Assembly: GCA_042408875.1 (NCBI GenBank)
Contig: JBHOQS010000014.1
Location: 5,019 to 69,018 of the forward strand
Direction: 5' to 3'
Origin: JBHOQS01 sp042408875
Lineage (GTDB): Bacteria > Chloroflexota > UBA11872 > JBHOQS01
DNA length: 64,000 nt
The translations under genes were made by a program, and so were the position numbers. A model generated the notes under the pieces. That model did no database searches. It saw only the letters and a list, made by a program, of their open reading frames with translations, and was not told where the DNA came from. This document shows, piece by piece, positions 52,275 to 60,436 of the stretch. Each line of letters begins with the position of its first letter. Position 1 is the first letter of the stretch.

Positions 52275-53237
52275 CTAGCGTGCTTCCCCGCCGTAGTAGA
52301 CCCACCGCGCCGAGGTGCGAAAGATGATCACGGTGAGGACCAGCACGGCCATGAACATGAGCCAGGCCATGGCCGAGGCCACGCCAAACTTGAAGAACAC
52401 GAATGCCTGGCGGTACAGCAGCATCGAGTAGAACATCAGCGCGTTGGCCGGCGTGCCTAAGCCGCCCGTCAGCACGTAGGGAATAGTGAAGAACTGGAGC
52501 GTGCCGATCAGGCTGGTAATGAGATTGAAGAAAATCACCGGCGTGATCATCGGAATAGTGACGTTCCACAGCCGCTGCCACCAGTTCGCCCCATCTACTG
52601 CCGCGGCGTCGTAGAGGTCCTGAGGCACGTCCTGCAGCCCGGCCAGGTAGATCAGCATGTTCTGACCGGCCAGCCAGAGATTGAGCAGCACCAGGGTCGG
52701 CTTGGCCCACACCTGGCTGGCCAGCCAGCCGGGGCCGGCGATGGGATGACCCAGCAGCTTTGGAATGAACTCGATGAGAGTATTCACCGTGCCATATTGG
52801 GGGTTAAACATCTGCACCCAGACGATGGAGAGGGCGACGTCCGGTACCAGCACCGGCAAGAAGTAGATGGTGCGGTAGATCGCCTGGCCGCGGATATTCA
52901 AGTTCAGCAGCAACGCCAGCATCAGCGCCCAGACGATGCCGAGCGGGATCGCCACGACGGCGTAATACAGTGTGTTATAAACGCTGGTCCAGAACACTGG
53001 ATCCTGGCCGCTCAGCATGAAGGTGTAATTCTCCAGGCCGACGAAGCGCGCTGCCTGGAGGCCATTGTAATCGTGGAAGCTAAAGTAGAATGCTGCGGCA
53101 ATCGGATATGCGTAAAAGAGTAGCAGACCGGCGATCCATGGCGAGGCGAAGAGTAACCCGGCAATGGTATTCCGCACCGTTGTTGGGCTAATCCGTCGCG
53201 CTTGTGCCCGCACTGCCACCGAGGCAAGTTCAGCCAT
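52275..53237 (-). CDS. Sugar ABC transporter permease (MalF/UgpA type)
   Basis: This 320-residue permease has six helices starting with GLLFASPWIAGLLLFYAYPIAAAFYFSF and the EAA motif LYDAAAVDGANWWQRLWNVTIPMITPVIFF. It is the partner of the MalG-type permease downstream. GAGGAG precedes the ATG. A strong hairpin (53263-53300) separates it from the binding-protein gene upstream. Confidence 0.92.
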   Translation of the reverse strand: MAELASVAVRAQARRISPTTVRNTIAGLLFASPWIAGLLLFYAYPIAAAFYFSFHDYNGLQAARFVGLENYTFMLSGQDPVFWTSVYNTLYYAVVAIPLGIVWALMLALLLNLNIRGQAIYRTIYFLPVLVPDVALSIVWVQMFNPQYGTVNTLIEFIPKLLGHPIAGPGWLASQVWAKPTLVLLNLWLAGQNMLIYLAGLQDVPQDLYDAAAVDGANWWQRLWNVTIPMITPVIFFNLITSLIGTLQFFTIPYVLTGGLGTPANALMFYSMLLYRQAFVFFKFGVASAMAWLMFMAVLVLTVIIFRTSARWVYYGGEAR

Positions 53238-53262
53238 GCAAATGCTCCTCTATCTGGAGGCC

Positions 53263-53300
53263 CCGAGTGGGTGCAGAGGCAAGCTTCTGCACCCACTCGG
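53263..53300 (-). terminator. Hairpin between the binding-protein and permease genes
   Basis: A perfect 15-bp stem (53263-53277 with 53286-53300, 8-nt loop) lies 18 bp after the binding-protein stop. There is no T-run. In such operons an intercistronic stem lowers permease expression relative to the binding protein by processing or partial termination. Confidence 0.6.
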
Positions 53301-53318
53301 CGAGCACGGCAAGAGGTC

Positions 53319-54707
53319 TTATTTCGAGAACTTCGCCAGCTCTCGATTGACGCGCTCGGTGACGCCATCGAGGAGCTGCTTGGGCGTGCCCTTGCCGTGG
53401 ATAGCATCGTCGGTGGCAGTCGCCAGCTCCGTCCAGAGCATCTGGCCCACAGGAATGTTCGGACGGAACCGTACGATATCCTTCAAGGCCAGGAACTTGC
53501 GCCAGCGCGGATCAGTACTCTGGAACTGCTTCTCATCGAAAAGCGATAGCAGCGTGGGCACGCGGGTGAGGGCCTGGACATAGATCTTCTGTCCCTCAGT
53601 GGCCCACCATTTGGCAAAGACCCAGGCCTGATCCTTGTTCTTAACCCCACGTGGCAGCACGATGCTCCAACCGCCGCCCCAGCTCGACGTGCGCGGCCCG
53701 CCCGGCGCCTGGGGCAGTTCAACCACGTCAAACTGCTGGAACTGCTCGGGCTTCATGTAGTTCTTGAAGATAGCGATCTGCCAATCGCCATCGGCGACCA
53801 TGCTGAGCAGGCCGTTTACGAAGGCGTGCTGGTCGTTCCCCTGGAAGCCTGTCTGGGAGCGGAAGGCGGCGGTGAAGTTGTCGACCGTCTCGATGCCGTA
53901 CTTCTGGGCATACGAGACCATCCAGGTAAGGGCCTGCACGATCTTGGGATCGTTGGCCGTGACCTTATTCGCCTTGGCGTCGTAGAACTCGCCGCCCCAC
54001 AGCCAGCCCCACGTGTAGAGCCAGCCCTGGTACGCCCACGGCACGAAGCCCATCCGGCTGAACTTCGCCCCGTCACGCCTGGTTAGCTTCTCGGCCATTT
54101 CGTCCAGCTCGGCGATGGTCTTCGGCGGCTTGTTCGGGTCGAGGCCGGCTTCCTGGAAGTGGGCCTTGTTGTAATACAGCATGCGGAAGTCGGTGGTGAA
54201 CGGCGTTGCATACAGCTTACCGGCCCAGGTTGCCTCGTCCCAGGCTTCCTTCAGGAACATGCTCTGGGTGAAGTTATCCCGCTTCGCATAATCGCTGATA
54301 TCGGTCAGGAAGCCCTGCGCAGCCCACGAGGTGACGATGAAGCGGTCGAAGTAGTTCATGTCCGGCGGCGTGCCGGCATTGATCGCGGTGAGCAGCTTCT
54401 CCGACGCTTGCGTGTTGCCTGAGGTCGCGACCTGGGTGTAGTTGACCTTCAGGCCGGGGTTTGCCTTCTCGAACTCAGGCAACAGCGTGTTCTGGAGCAG
54501 TTGCCCATCCGGCGCGTTGGGCGCCCAGGGAGTCCAGAACTCCAGCGTCACCTGCTTTGCCCCGGTCTGTCCTCCGCTGCCGGCCTGCCGGCCACCCGCC
54601 TGCGGGGTGCAGGCGGCCAGGATCGTTCCAGCAACACCTGCGCTCAACCCACCGACGGCGGCCCGGCGGCTCAGCCGGGTCGCCGCAATCATAACGATGC
54701 GAGACAT
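53319..54707 (-). CDS. Sugar ABC transporter solute-binding lipoprotein
   Basis: This 462-residue family-1 solute-binding protein has a twin-arginine-like signal with lipobox (TRLSRRAAVGGLSAGVAGTILAAC, Cys near residue 32) followed by LEFWTPWAPNAPDGQLLQNTLLPEFEKANPGLKV and the GTPPDMNYFDRFIVTSWAAQG region. It is the first gene of the operon with two permeases. I chose the ATG at 54707 behind GAGAGGAG; an upstream start at 54773 exists. A strong promoter lies about 290 bp upstream with a long structured leader. Confidence 0.9.
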   Translation of the reverse strand: MSRIVMIAATRLSRRAAVGGLSAGVAGTILAACTPQAGGRQAGSGGQTGAKQVTLEFWTPWAPNAPDGQLLQNTLLPEFEKANPGLKVNYTQVATSGNTQASEKLLTAINAGTPPDMNYFDRFIVTSWAAQGFLTDISDYAKRDNFTQSMFLKEAWDEATWAGKLYATPFTTDFRMLYYNKAHFQEAGLDPNKPPKTIAELDEMAEKLTRRDGAKFSRMGFVPWAYQGWLYTWGWLWGGEFYDAKANKVTANDPKIVQALTWMVSYAQKYGIETVDNFTAAFRSQTGFQGNDQHAFVNGLLSMVADGDWQIAIFKNYMKPEQFQQFDVVELPQAPGGPRTSSWGGGWSIVLPRGVKNKDQAWVFAKWWATEGQKIYVQALTRVPTLLSLFDEKQFQSTDPRWRKFLALKDIVRFRPNIPVGQMLWTELATATDDAIHGKGTPKQLLDGVTERVNRELAKFSK

Positions 54708-55033
54708 TGACCTGCTTCTCCTCTCCATGCGAGCTACCAGGTACACCGGTGACATTGCCGCTCGAGCGTCCACGCTGCCTTCTCGAGCGTCGACACGTTA
54801 TGTATCGTGGGGGCCCCAGGCCCCCACCCTGGAGTGCACCCTGCATGCCACCTGAGAGATGCCGCCGGCCGGCGGCGTCTCTGGCAGGCGCTTCAGCGCG
54901 GAACATGTCCCGATCACACAAGAGCGGCGGACGCAGATCTGCAGCCGCCGCTGCGTTGCCGGTCTAACCTGGTTTTCGCCCGCGCTCCAGGCCACTCCCC
55001 GTCAGTATACGAAGGTACACGAGGCACTGTCAA
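54708..55033 (-). promoter_or_regulatory. Promoter and structured 5' leader of the sugar ABC operon
   Basis: On the minus strand TTGACA (55033-55028) and TATACT (55009-55004) are 18 bp apart, close to consensus. Transcription would start near 54998, leaving a leader of about 290 nt before the binding-protein gene. The leader holds several stems: GGGGGCC/GGCCCCC near 54811-54827, a long stem near 54852-54886 (TGCCAGAGA...TCTCTCAGG) and a GCGGCGG/CCGCCGC pair near 54920-54955. Part of the second stem resembles 16900-16950. No known riboswitch consensus fits. Confidence 0.6.
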
Positions 55034-55076
55034 AGCGAATTTCGCGCCCCAGTGCTGCGCTCGGTGCGCTGGACCG

Positions 55077-55868
55077 TCACGCTTCGTTCCACTGGCGCTT
55101 CAGGTACTCCCCGGCGCTGCGCAGCGCTTCAAGCGGCTCACCGACGAGACGGCACTCCAGGCTGAGCGGCCCGTCGTAGCCGATCTCTTTGAGCGCACGG
55201 AAGCCAGGCCGGAAGTCCAGATGTCCGCGCCCGGGTTGCTCGCGGTTCGAGTCCGCCACATGGACATGGACAAGGTACGCCGCTGCTTCATGGATACTCA
55301 CCGGCACCTGGGCCTCCTCGAGTTGCATGTGGAAGAAATCAGCCATGATGCGCAGCGCCGGGCTGCCGATTTCCTGGCACAGGCGCACGCCGTCGCTGAG
55401 CGACCGCAGGAAGCTGGTCTCATACCGGTTGAGCGGCTCAAGCACGAGCTGCACCCCAGCGCGCTCAGCCGCCGGTGCGAGTTCGTGCAACTGCGCGATG
55501 AGCACCCTGCGCTGAAGCTCGTGCGCCGTGAACGCCGGGCTGAGGTCAGGATACTGCGGGGGCTGGTAGAGGGCCAGCAGCAGGCCTGGCGCGCCGATTT
55601 CAGCGGCGATCTCGATACGCTTTAGAGTTGCCTCCAGAGCCTCCCGCCGGGTAGTGCGCTCGAGAGCGACCAGATCGCGCCCTGGTGCGGCCGGGATAAT
55701 GCAGGGCCGGATGCTGCTGCCCTGGAAGGCCTGCCTGATCTCCTCGACCGAGAGCTCGTTCACAGAGCGAATAAGCTCGATGCCGCCATACCCGATCCGT
55801 TCCAGGTTCTCCAGCCGCTCGCCCAGTGTGCGCCCCGGGACCATGTTCTCGCGCGTCGCCAGATACAT
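55077..55868 (-). CDS. Xylose isomerase-like TIM-barrel sugar isomerase/epimerase
   Basis: This 263-residue protein of the AP-endonuclease-2/xylose-isomerase-like family has the metal-binding layout of sugar epimerases: LVLEPLNRYETSF (Glu ligand), IMADFFHMQ (Asp, His), VHVADSNREQPGRGHLDF (His, Asp) and SLECRL (Glu). It resembles hydroxypyruvate isomerase, tagatose-3-epimerase and inosose isomerase; which one cannot be said. It lies upstream of, and codirectional with, the sugar ABC operon. GGAGTGAG precedes the ATG. It could isomerise the imported sugar or its oxidised product. Confidence 0.82.
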   Translation of the reverse strand: MYLATRENMVPGRTLGERLENLERIGYGGIELIRSVNELSVEEIRQAFQGSSIRPCIIPAAPGRDLVALERTTRREALEATLKRIEIAAEIGAPGLLLALYQPPQYPDLSPAFTAHELQRRVLIAQLHELAPAAERAGVQLVLEPLNRYETSFLRSLSDGVRLCQEIGSPALRIMADFFHMQLEEAQVPVSIHEAAAYLVHVHVADSNREQPGRGHLDFRPGFRALKEIGYDGPLSLECRLVGEPLEALRSAGEYLKRQWNEA

Positions 55869-56269
55869 CGCTGCTCACTCCGCCTCTTTATCCAGTTTAT
55901 CAGGATTAATCAGAATTAACCAGAATTAATCAGACGGAATCCACTCAGACTAGAATCAAGGTGAGGAGTAAAAAGTCTACACGTGTCACGTAGACTTGAG
56001 TTAAGAACTGTCACTTTGCTGAGACAGTTTTCCTCCTATATCAAGATGTCTTCTGAACGCATCACTTGAAAAGAACCCATCGAAAGGGCGCCTTGAACGC
56101 CAGGCCGTACGCATTCGCTATATCACGCGAAGACATCCTCGCTCTCGAGCTCGTGCGCGAGGCAATGCACGGAATGTGCCGCCGGCCACCGCGCGGTGCC
56201 GCGCCAGGCATTCCCGCTCATTATGCCTGCCACGGCAATGCACACCAAATGGGTGCGCTAGACCCTGCG
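55869..56269. other. Intergenic region with AT-rich tandem repeat and inverted repeat
   Basis: Three 10-bp units (AATCAGAATT, AACCAGAATT, AATCAGACGG) lie near 55907-55940, and a near-palindrome AAGTCTAC...GTAGACTT at 55973-55997. The rest shows no gene that I can support; an ORF near 56066-56296 has no protein-like character. Confidence 0.4.
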
Positions 56270-56299
56270 TTGACATACCCCCGTGGGGTATGGTAGGAT
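56270..56299 (+). promoter_or_regulatory. Thioredoxin promoter with CsoR/CstR-like operator
   Basis: TTGACA (56270-56275) and TAGGAT (56294-56299) are 18 bp apart. The spacer is filled by an exact inverted repeat CATACCCC-CGT-GGGGTATG (56274-56281 / 56285-56292). This TACCCC...GGGGTA pattern is the hallmark of CsoR/RcnR/CstR-family operators (copper or persulfide sensing). No such regulator gene is in the window. A leader hairpin follows at 56321-56345 (GCAGGCGTGC stem). Confidence 0.6.
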
Positions 56300-56440
56300 T
56301 GCTGCGAGCGATAGGGCCGGGCAGGCGTGCGAGTCGCACGCCTGCTCAATGCGGCCATGCGCTCGTAGCCAGGGTTATGCAACGGGTGTTAGTACAGGCA
56401 TCACCTTTGGTACAGGTATTGCCTAAGGAGCAGGGCACTG

Positions 56441-56809
56441 ATGATGAATTTCCCGTGGAACGCGCCGGCAACGGGCCAGGTGCATGCGGCGGAGCCAGTT
56501 ACGGACGCCGACTTCGAGGCGAAGGTGTTGCAGAGTGACCTGCCCGTCTTCGTTGACTTCTGGGCGGAGTGGTGCGGTCCGTGCCGCATGATGGCGCCGG
56601 TCTATGAGCGTCTGGCCCAGCAGTTCGCCGGCAGGGCGCGTTTCTACAAGCTCGACGTCGATGAGAACCCACGTACCGCGGAGCAGTACGGCATTCAGGG
56701 GATCCCCACCCTGATCCTGTTCAAGGGTGGGAAAGAGGCCGGTCGCCTCGTCGGCTACCCCGGCGAGGCTGTGCTGCGGAACGCGATTAGCCGGGCGCTT
56801 GGCGCGTAA
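56441..56809 (+). CDS. Thioredoxin
   Basis: This 122-residue thioredoxin has the active site Trp44-Cys45-Gly46-Pro47-Cys48 (FWAEWCGPCRMMAPVYERL) and the cis-Pro in GIQGIPTLILFKGG. A 20-residue N-terminal extension precedes the fold. It reduces protein disulfides; with the operator upstream, a role in copper or persulfide stress is possible. AAGGAG lies 10 nt before the ATG. A clear terminator follows. I give no gene symbol because paralogues (trxA, trxC-like) cannot be separated here. Confidence 0.93.
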   Translation: MMNFPWNAPATGQVHAAEPVTDADFEAKVLQSDLPVFVDFWAEWCGPCRMMAPVYERLAQQFAGRARFYKLDVDENPRTAEQYGIQGIPTLILFKGGKEAGRLVGYPGEAVLRNAISRALGA

Positions 56810-56838
56810 CGAGCGCACCAGATAGGCCGGTCGATCAA

Positions 56839-56886
56839 GGAGCGAGCCTGCAGGGCGGAGTGCTAGCACGCTCGCTCCCGGTTTTT
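56839..56886 (+). terminator. Rho-independent terminator of the thioredoxin gene
   Basis: GGAGCGAGC (56839-56847) pairs with GCTCGCTCC (56870-56878), followed by CGGTTTTTAG. This is one of the few hairpins in the window with a T-run. Confidence 0.8.
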
Positions 56887-56923
56887 AGCGGTGCCTGGTC
56901 CTTCAGAATGGCTCCGTTCTAAA

Positions 56924-57001
56924 AGTAATCTAATAGTACTAATAGTAATCTAATATAAAGTAATCTACATGAAGTAATCTAAAGTAATCTAAAGTAATCT
57001 A
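56924..57001. repeat. Array of six AGTAATCTA repeats
   Basis: Copies start at 56924, 56944, 56959, 56973, 56983 and 56993, the last three with a 10-bp period. The array is AT-rich, lies between the thioredoxin terminator and tRNA-Leu, and is not in a coding frame. Iteron-like binding sites or slippage products are possible. There is no replication gene nearby. The 250 bp that follow (57002-57251) hold nothing recognisable. Confidence 0.7.
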
Positions 57002-57251
57002 AAAAGTAAAGCCAGGGGGAAACCCGCAGGCGCCAGACACGGAACCATGGAGATCTCACCCTGGCTTAGGTCTAGCGGATGCCAAGCTGGGGACCTGGCA
57101 CCCGCTGACGCCTGCATCACATCCAGTACCGGTCCCAACAGTCCCGCCGATGATGCTGCAGGCGGCAGCTGTCTTGCGGCTGTTGCAACCACACAGGCAA
57201 CTCTCGGAGCCGAACTGTTTCGGCGTCCCTCGCAGAAAGGCCAGCTGGGGG

Positions 57252-57333
57252 TGGCCCCGGTGGGATTCGAACCCACACGCCTTGCGGCCTGGAATTTTAA
57301 GTTCCATGCGTATGCCAGTTCCGCCACGGGGCC
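57252..57333 (-). tRNA. tRNA-Leu (anticodon UAA)
   Basis: The minus strand gives acceptor GGCCCCG pairing with CGGGGCC, anticodon stem TGGAA/TTCCA around loop CTTAAAA, variable arm GGCCGCAAGGC, and T-arm GTGGGTTCGAATCCCAC. It is 82 nt with no encoded CCA. Confidence 0.95.
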
Positions 57334-57756
57334 GTCTACTGCTGTCGGGTTTAGTATACCCCGACAGCATAAGCACGCAAGCTGCCTGTGCTGGTTGGCG
57401 GACAGCTTACCTCCCCCGGATTCCTCCCGCGCTTGTAACCTCGGCGCGGGGTGTGCCACGATGACCATACCGACAGTCCATGCCGATAGTCCATGCCGAT
57501 AGTTATGGATACATCAGTAGCGAGCACGCACATGCTCTGCCGGGAAAGTCTGGCACGACTCTTGCTCAACGCTCGCAAAGGCATAGCGCCCCTGCACAGT
57601 ACTCCCGAGGCCACTGCGGCGTGGCCTCGGGAGGAGAGGTCCGGTCGTTGGGTATTTGGTTTGAATATCAAAATCTCTCAAGATTTCTACATAGAGTGTG
57701 AGAGCAGAGTGTTAGAGCGGCAGAGTAGATTAAAGTGCTATACAGGGGGAAGTGCT
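57334..57756. other. Intergenic region with 13-bp repeat and hairpin
   Basis: The unit TCCATGCCGATAG occurs twice in tandem near 57477-57502. A perfect 13-bp stem with a 6-nt loop lies at 57602-57633 (CTCCCGAGGCCAC). AT-rich sequence before 57757 may hold the promoter of the next gene, but no clear boxes are seen. Confidence 0.45.
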
Positions 57757-58089
57757 ATGGCAGCACAGGGGTGGGGTGGACGCTGGCGTTGGCCCTGGCA
57801 GCACACCGGCGTGCGCGAGGCGCAGCGGGGCGCGAGCTTGAAAGACGTCGCCTACTGGGCGGCCGAATGGCAGGCTCAGGCGCGTCGTGTCCAGGCGTAT
57901 ATCGCCGAGCATGGCCTTGAGTATGACCCTCTCGGGCTGGAGGAGCTACGCAAAGCGTGCCGGCTGGCCGAAGTCCGCTACTGGCGGGCCGTCGAAGAGT
58001 ATGCCCGCCAGCGCGAGCAGACGCGTCGCGTCCTCGCCCACCTGCGCTGTCTGCTGCCACCTCACCCTCCGAGGTCTCGTGCTGCCTGA
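57757..58089 (+). CDS. Small helical protein, function unknown
   Basis: This 110-residue protein starts MAAQGWGGRWRWPWQHTGVREAQRG and continues in a charged helical hairpin (LKDVAYWAAEWQAQARRVQAYIAEHG, EELRKACRLAEVRYWRAVEEYARQREQTRRVLAHL). The ATG follows GGGGGAAG. The upstream frame is open but not protein-like. Its stop is 36 bp from the end of cdaR (convergent). No family is recognised. Confidence 0.5.
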   Translation: MAAQGWGGRWRWPWQHTGVREAQRGASLKDVAYWAAEWQAQARRVQAYIAEHGLEYDPLGLEELRKACRLAEVRYWRAVEEYARQREQTRRVLAHLRCLLPPHPPRSRAA

Positions 58090-58125
58090 GGGCTGGCTCC
58101 GGGCCGGGACTGGCGCCCCACCGCC

Positions 58126-59331
58126 TTAGCTGGCGGGCGCCAGGGTGAGCGTCACCTGGACCGGGTTCACGCGGACAACATTGACGCCCTCCGGGACGGT
58201 GACCTGTGGGCTCACTGCGTGCGTCCCCGCAGTGAGCTGCGTAGCATCGATGCGCGCCAACAGACGGTCGGCCTGCTGGAGCAGCGGGCTGGGCCCGCTC
58301 AGGGTAACCTCCACCGTCGTAGGGTTCACGGTGGCGACCAGCCCGCCAGGGAGATTCTCCAGCACGACTGCCAGCCGCACCGTCGTGCTCGCGGCGATCG
58401 GTGCGATCTGCACCCGCACGGTGACCGGCTGCTCCACCTCGAGGCTGACATTCGGTGGGCGCACCAGCGAAACCTGGCGTTCCAACGTGCTCGTGGCGCC
58501 GCTAATATCAACGGGAGCGGTCGCGATCGTCGTGATATCTTCCACGCGGCGGGGCTCACCCAGGATGGTCACCGTGCCTGGCGTGACCGTGATACCGCTC
58601 ACAATAAAGCCCGGCGCTGGCTGGCCGCGCACGTCGGCCACCACAGAGACTGTCTTGTAGCTGGCCACCTGCCGGATCGGCACTACTACTTCGACGGTCT
58701 GCGGCTCCAGATTAGTGATGCCAGCTACATCACCCCCTAAGCGGTTTTGCGGCACCGGCCGACGCGAGACAGTGACCGACGAGCGCTCCCCCTCGATCCG
58801 TACATTGACGTTCACCTGGGTGACTTCATCGACCACACTGGCCGGCCCGCTCACTGTCACGCGGTCCGGCGTGACCTTGACCTGGTCCTCTTCAAGGCGA
58901 TAGCCTAGGGCCACGTTGCCCTGGATCTGTACCCGCACCGGGACAGTCGCTGTTTTGAGCGGTTCGATCCGCACTGGCACGCGCGGCCGGTCGATCTCCA
59001 GGACCCGCACCTGTGGATCCGAGACTTCGATGCGGACGTCGGCTTCGCGCACGCCTGGCTCCGCGCCGCTGAGGTTCACGTAGGCGACAAAGTTGCTCTC
59101 CTGGAGGCGGCTCCAGGTTTCCCGCGGTGCTGCAATGCGCAGGCGGACCGGGGTGATCTCGCCCTTGACCACCAGCCCCTGCGGCAGCCCGCGTGTCTCG
59201 ATGGGAATGCGCGTGGGAAACCAGTCCACGCGTTCGGGGTTCTCGGACGCAGTCACGACGCTCCACAGCGTGATACTGAGCGCCAGCGAGAGCAGGTAGC
59301 GAATGATCGTCGATCGGGATAGTGCGAGCAT
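58126..59331 (-). CDS. cdaR: YbbR-domain protein CdaR (regulator of the diadenylate cyclase CdaA)
   Basis: This 401-residue membrane-anchored extracytoplasmic protein has an N-terminal transmembrane helix (IIRYLLSLALSITLWSVVTA) and then four YbbR-type beta domains with recurring blocks: WFPTRIPIETRGLPQGLVVKGE, VPVRVQIQGNVALGYRLEEDQVKVTPDRVTVSGPASVVDEV, KTVSVVADVRGQPAPGFIVSGITVTPGTVTILGEP, and VRLAVVLENLPGGLVATVNPTTVEVTLSGP. It follows cdaA on the same strand after 86 bp, the conserved arrangement in which CdaR controls c-di-AMP synthesis. I chose the ATG at 59331; the frame also allows a TTG at 59346. Confidence 0.85.
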   Translation of the reverse strand: MLALSRSTIIRYLLSLALSITLWSVVTASENPERVDWFPTRIPIETRGLPQGLVVKGEITPVRLRIAAPRETWSRLQESNFVAYVNLSGAEPGVREADVRIEVSDPQVRVLEIDRPRVPVRIEPLKTATVPVRVQIQGNVALGYRLEEDQVKVTPDRVTVSGPASVVDEVTQVNVNVRIEGERSSVTVSRRPVPQNRLGGDVAGITNLEPQTVEVVVPIRQVASYKTVSVVADVRGQPAPGFIVSGITVTPGTVTILGEPRRVEDITTIATAPVDISGATSTLERQVSLVRPPNVSLEVEQPVTVRVQIAPIAASTTVRLAVVLENLPGGLVATVNPTTVEVTLSGPSPLLQQADRLLARIDATQLTAGTHAVSPQVTVPEGVNVVRVNPVQVTLTLAPAS

Positions 59332-59417
59332 GATGTCGGCTAGCAACGATGCTGGTTAGAACTCAGGCACGCCGCGAGCAGCGGCTGCGCCAGGCACCTG
59401 AACGCATCGTCTCGACG

Positions 59418-60344
59418 CTACTTCTTCAGGGCCGGCTCACCGCGCGCCGCCGTGAGCTCGACCTGTGCCGATCCTTCGACCCGCTTCGCCGCAGTGACTG
59501 GCTGCCCGGGCGCCGCGGGCTCACGCCGGATCATCCAGCTCGGCAGGCCATCACTCACCGTACTCACGCGCAGCAGCGGGAGCAGGAGCTTGCGCAGCTT
59601 ATCCGGCGAGAGATTGCTGGTCATGTGGCCGCGCGTCGCTAGAGAGATCCGCCCGGTCTCTTCGGAGACGACGACTGCAATCGCGTCACTCACTTCCGTC
59701 ACGCCCAGCGCCGCGCGGTGGCGTGCCCCCAGCGAGCTATCGAGCGACGCGCTGGTGCTCATCGGCAGCGGGCAGCCCGCCGCGACGAGCCGGTCCCCCC
59801 GGGCGATCACCGCCAGGTCGTGCAGCGGTGAGTTCGGGAAGAATATCGTAAGGAGCAGCTCTACCGAGACCAGCGCGTCCAACTTGGTGCCACGGTCAGC
59901 GATGTCCTGCAGACCGGTCTCACGCTCGATGACGATCAAGGCGCCGTAGCGTCGCTCGGACAGTCTGGCGCACGCCCTGACAACGTGATCGACCAGCGCT
60001 TCCGTGGTTGTCCCGGCGTGACTGGTCAGGGGCCGGTTGAGCACGTTGCCAGCGTGGCCGAGCTGCTCCAGGGCGCGCCGGAGCTCCGGCTGAAAGATCA
60101 CCGGCACGGCAATGAGCAGCGCCGGGAGTGAGTTCCGTAGCAGCCAGTTAAATGACGGCAGGTTGAAGACGAAGGCCACGACGACGCCGATGATCACCAC
60201 CACGATAACGCCGCGCAGCACCTGCTCGGCCGGCGTGTGATGGATCAGCGTGAGCAGCCAGAAAAAGACAAGCGAGACGAGCAGTATATCAACGATGTCA
60301 CGAAAGGTGAGCCGCGAGAACAGCCAGAGCAATTGTGGCATGGC
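59418..60344 (-). CDS. cdaA: Diadenylate cyclase CdaA (DisA_N domain), with altered active-site motifs
   Basis: CdaA makes c-di-AMP from two ATP at the membrane. The 308-residue protein has three N-terminal helices (IVDILLVSLVFFWLLTLIHH, LRGVIVVVIIGVVVAFVF, LPALLIAVPVIF) and a DAC domain. The usual motifs DGA and GTRHRAA read DLA (Asp175-Leu176-Ala177) and GARHRA (residues 205-210), so Gly and Thr are replaced while Asp and Arg-His-Arg remain. Activity is therefore likely but not certain. AAAGGAGGAG precedes the ATG at 60344. cdaR follows; argF lies upstream on the same strand. Confidence 0.87.
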   Translation of the reverse strand, partial: AMPQLLWLFSRLTFRDIVDILLVSLVFFWLLTLIHHTPAEQVLRGVIVVVIIGVVVAFVFNLPSFNWLLRNSLPALLIAVPVIFQPELRRALEQLGHAGNVLNRPLTSHAGTTTEALVDHVVRACARLSERRYGALIVIERETGLQDIADRGTKLDALVSVELLLTIFFPNSPLHDLAVIARGDRLVAAGCPLPMSTSASLDSSLGARHRAALGVTEVSDAIAVVVSEETGRISLATRGHMTSNLSPDKLRKLLLPLLRVSTVSDGLPSWMIRREPAAPGQPVTAAKRVEGSAQVELTAARGEPALKK

Positions 60345-60436
60345 GTCCTGCTCCTCCTTTCGTGTCGAGCTGTGTCCTGTTACCACACCGCACGTTCCCG
60401 TGCGGTGCAATAGCGCTGCTCTCCCACCGGCTCGGA

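Noticed and set aside
54811..54990. TPP or glycine riboswitch
   Set aside because: Isolated strings such as CTGAGAG or CTCTCAGG occur, but the rest of either consensus is absent and the stems do not fit.
56066..56296. Open frame of 76 residues upstream of thioredoxin
   Set aside because: It runs into the thioredoxin promoter and operator, has no ribosome-binding site, and its composition is not protein-like.
56924..57001. CRISPR array
   Set aside because: Repeats are only 9 bp and spacing is 10-20 bp, far below CRISPR repeat and spacer lengths; no cas genes.
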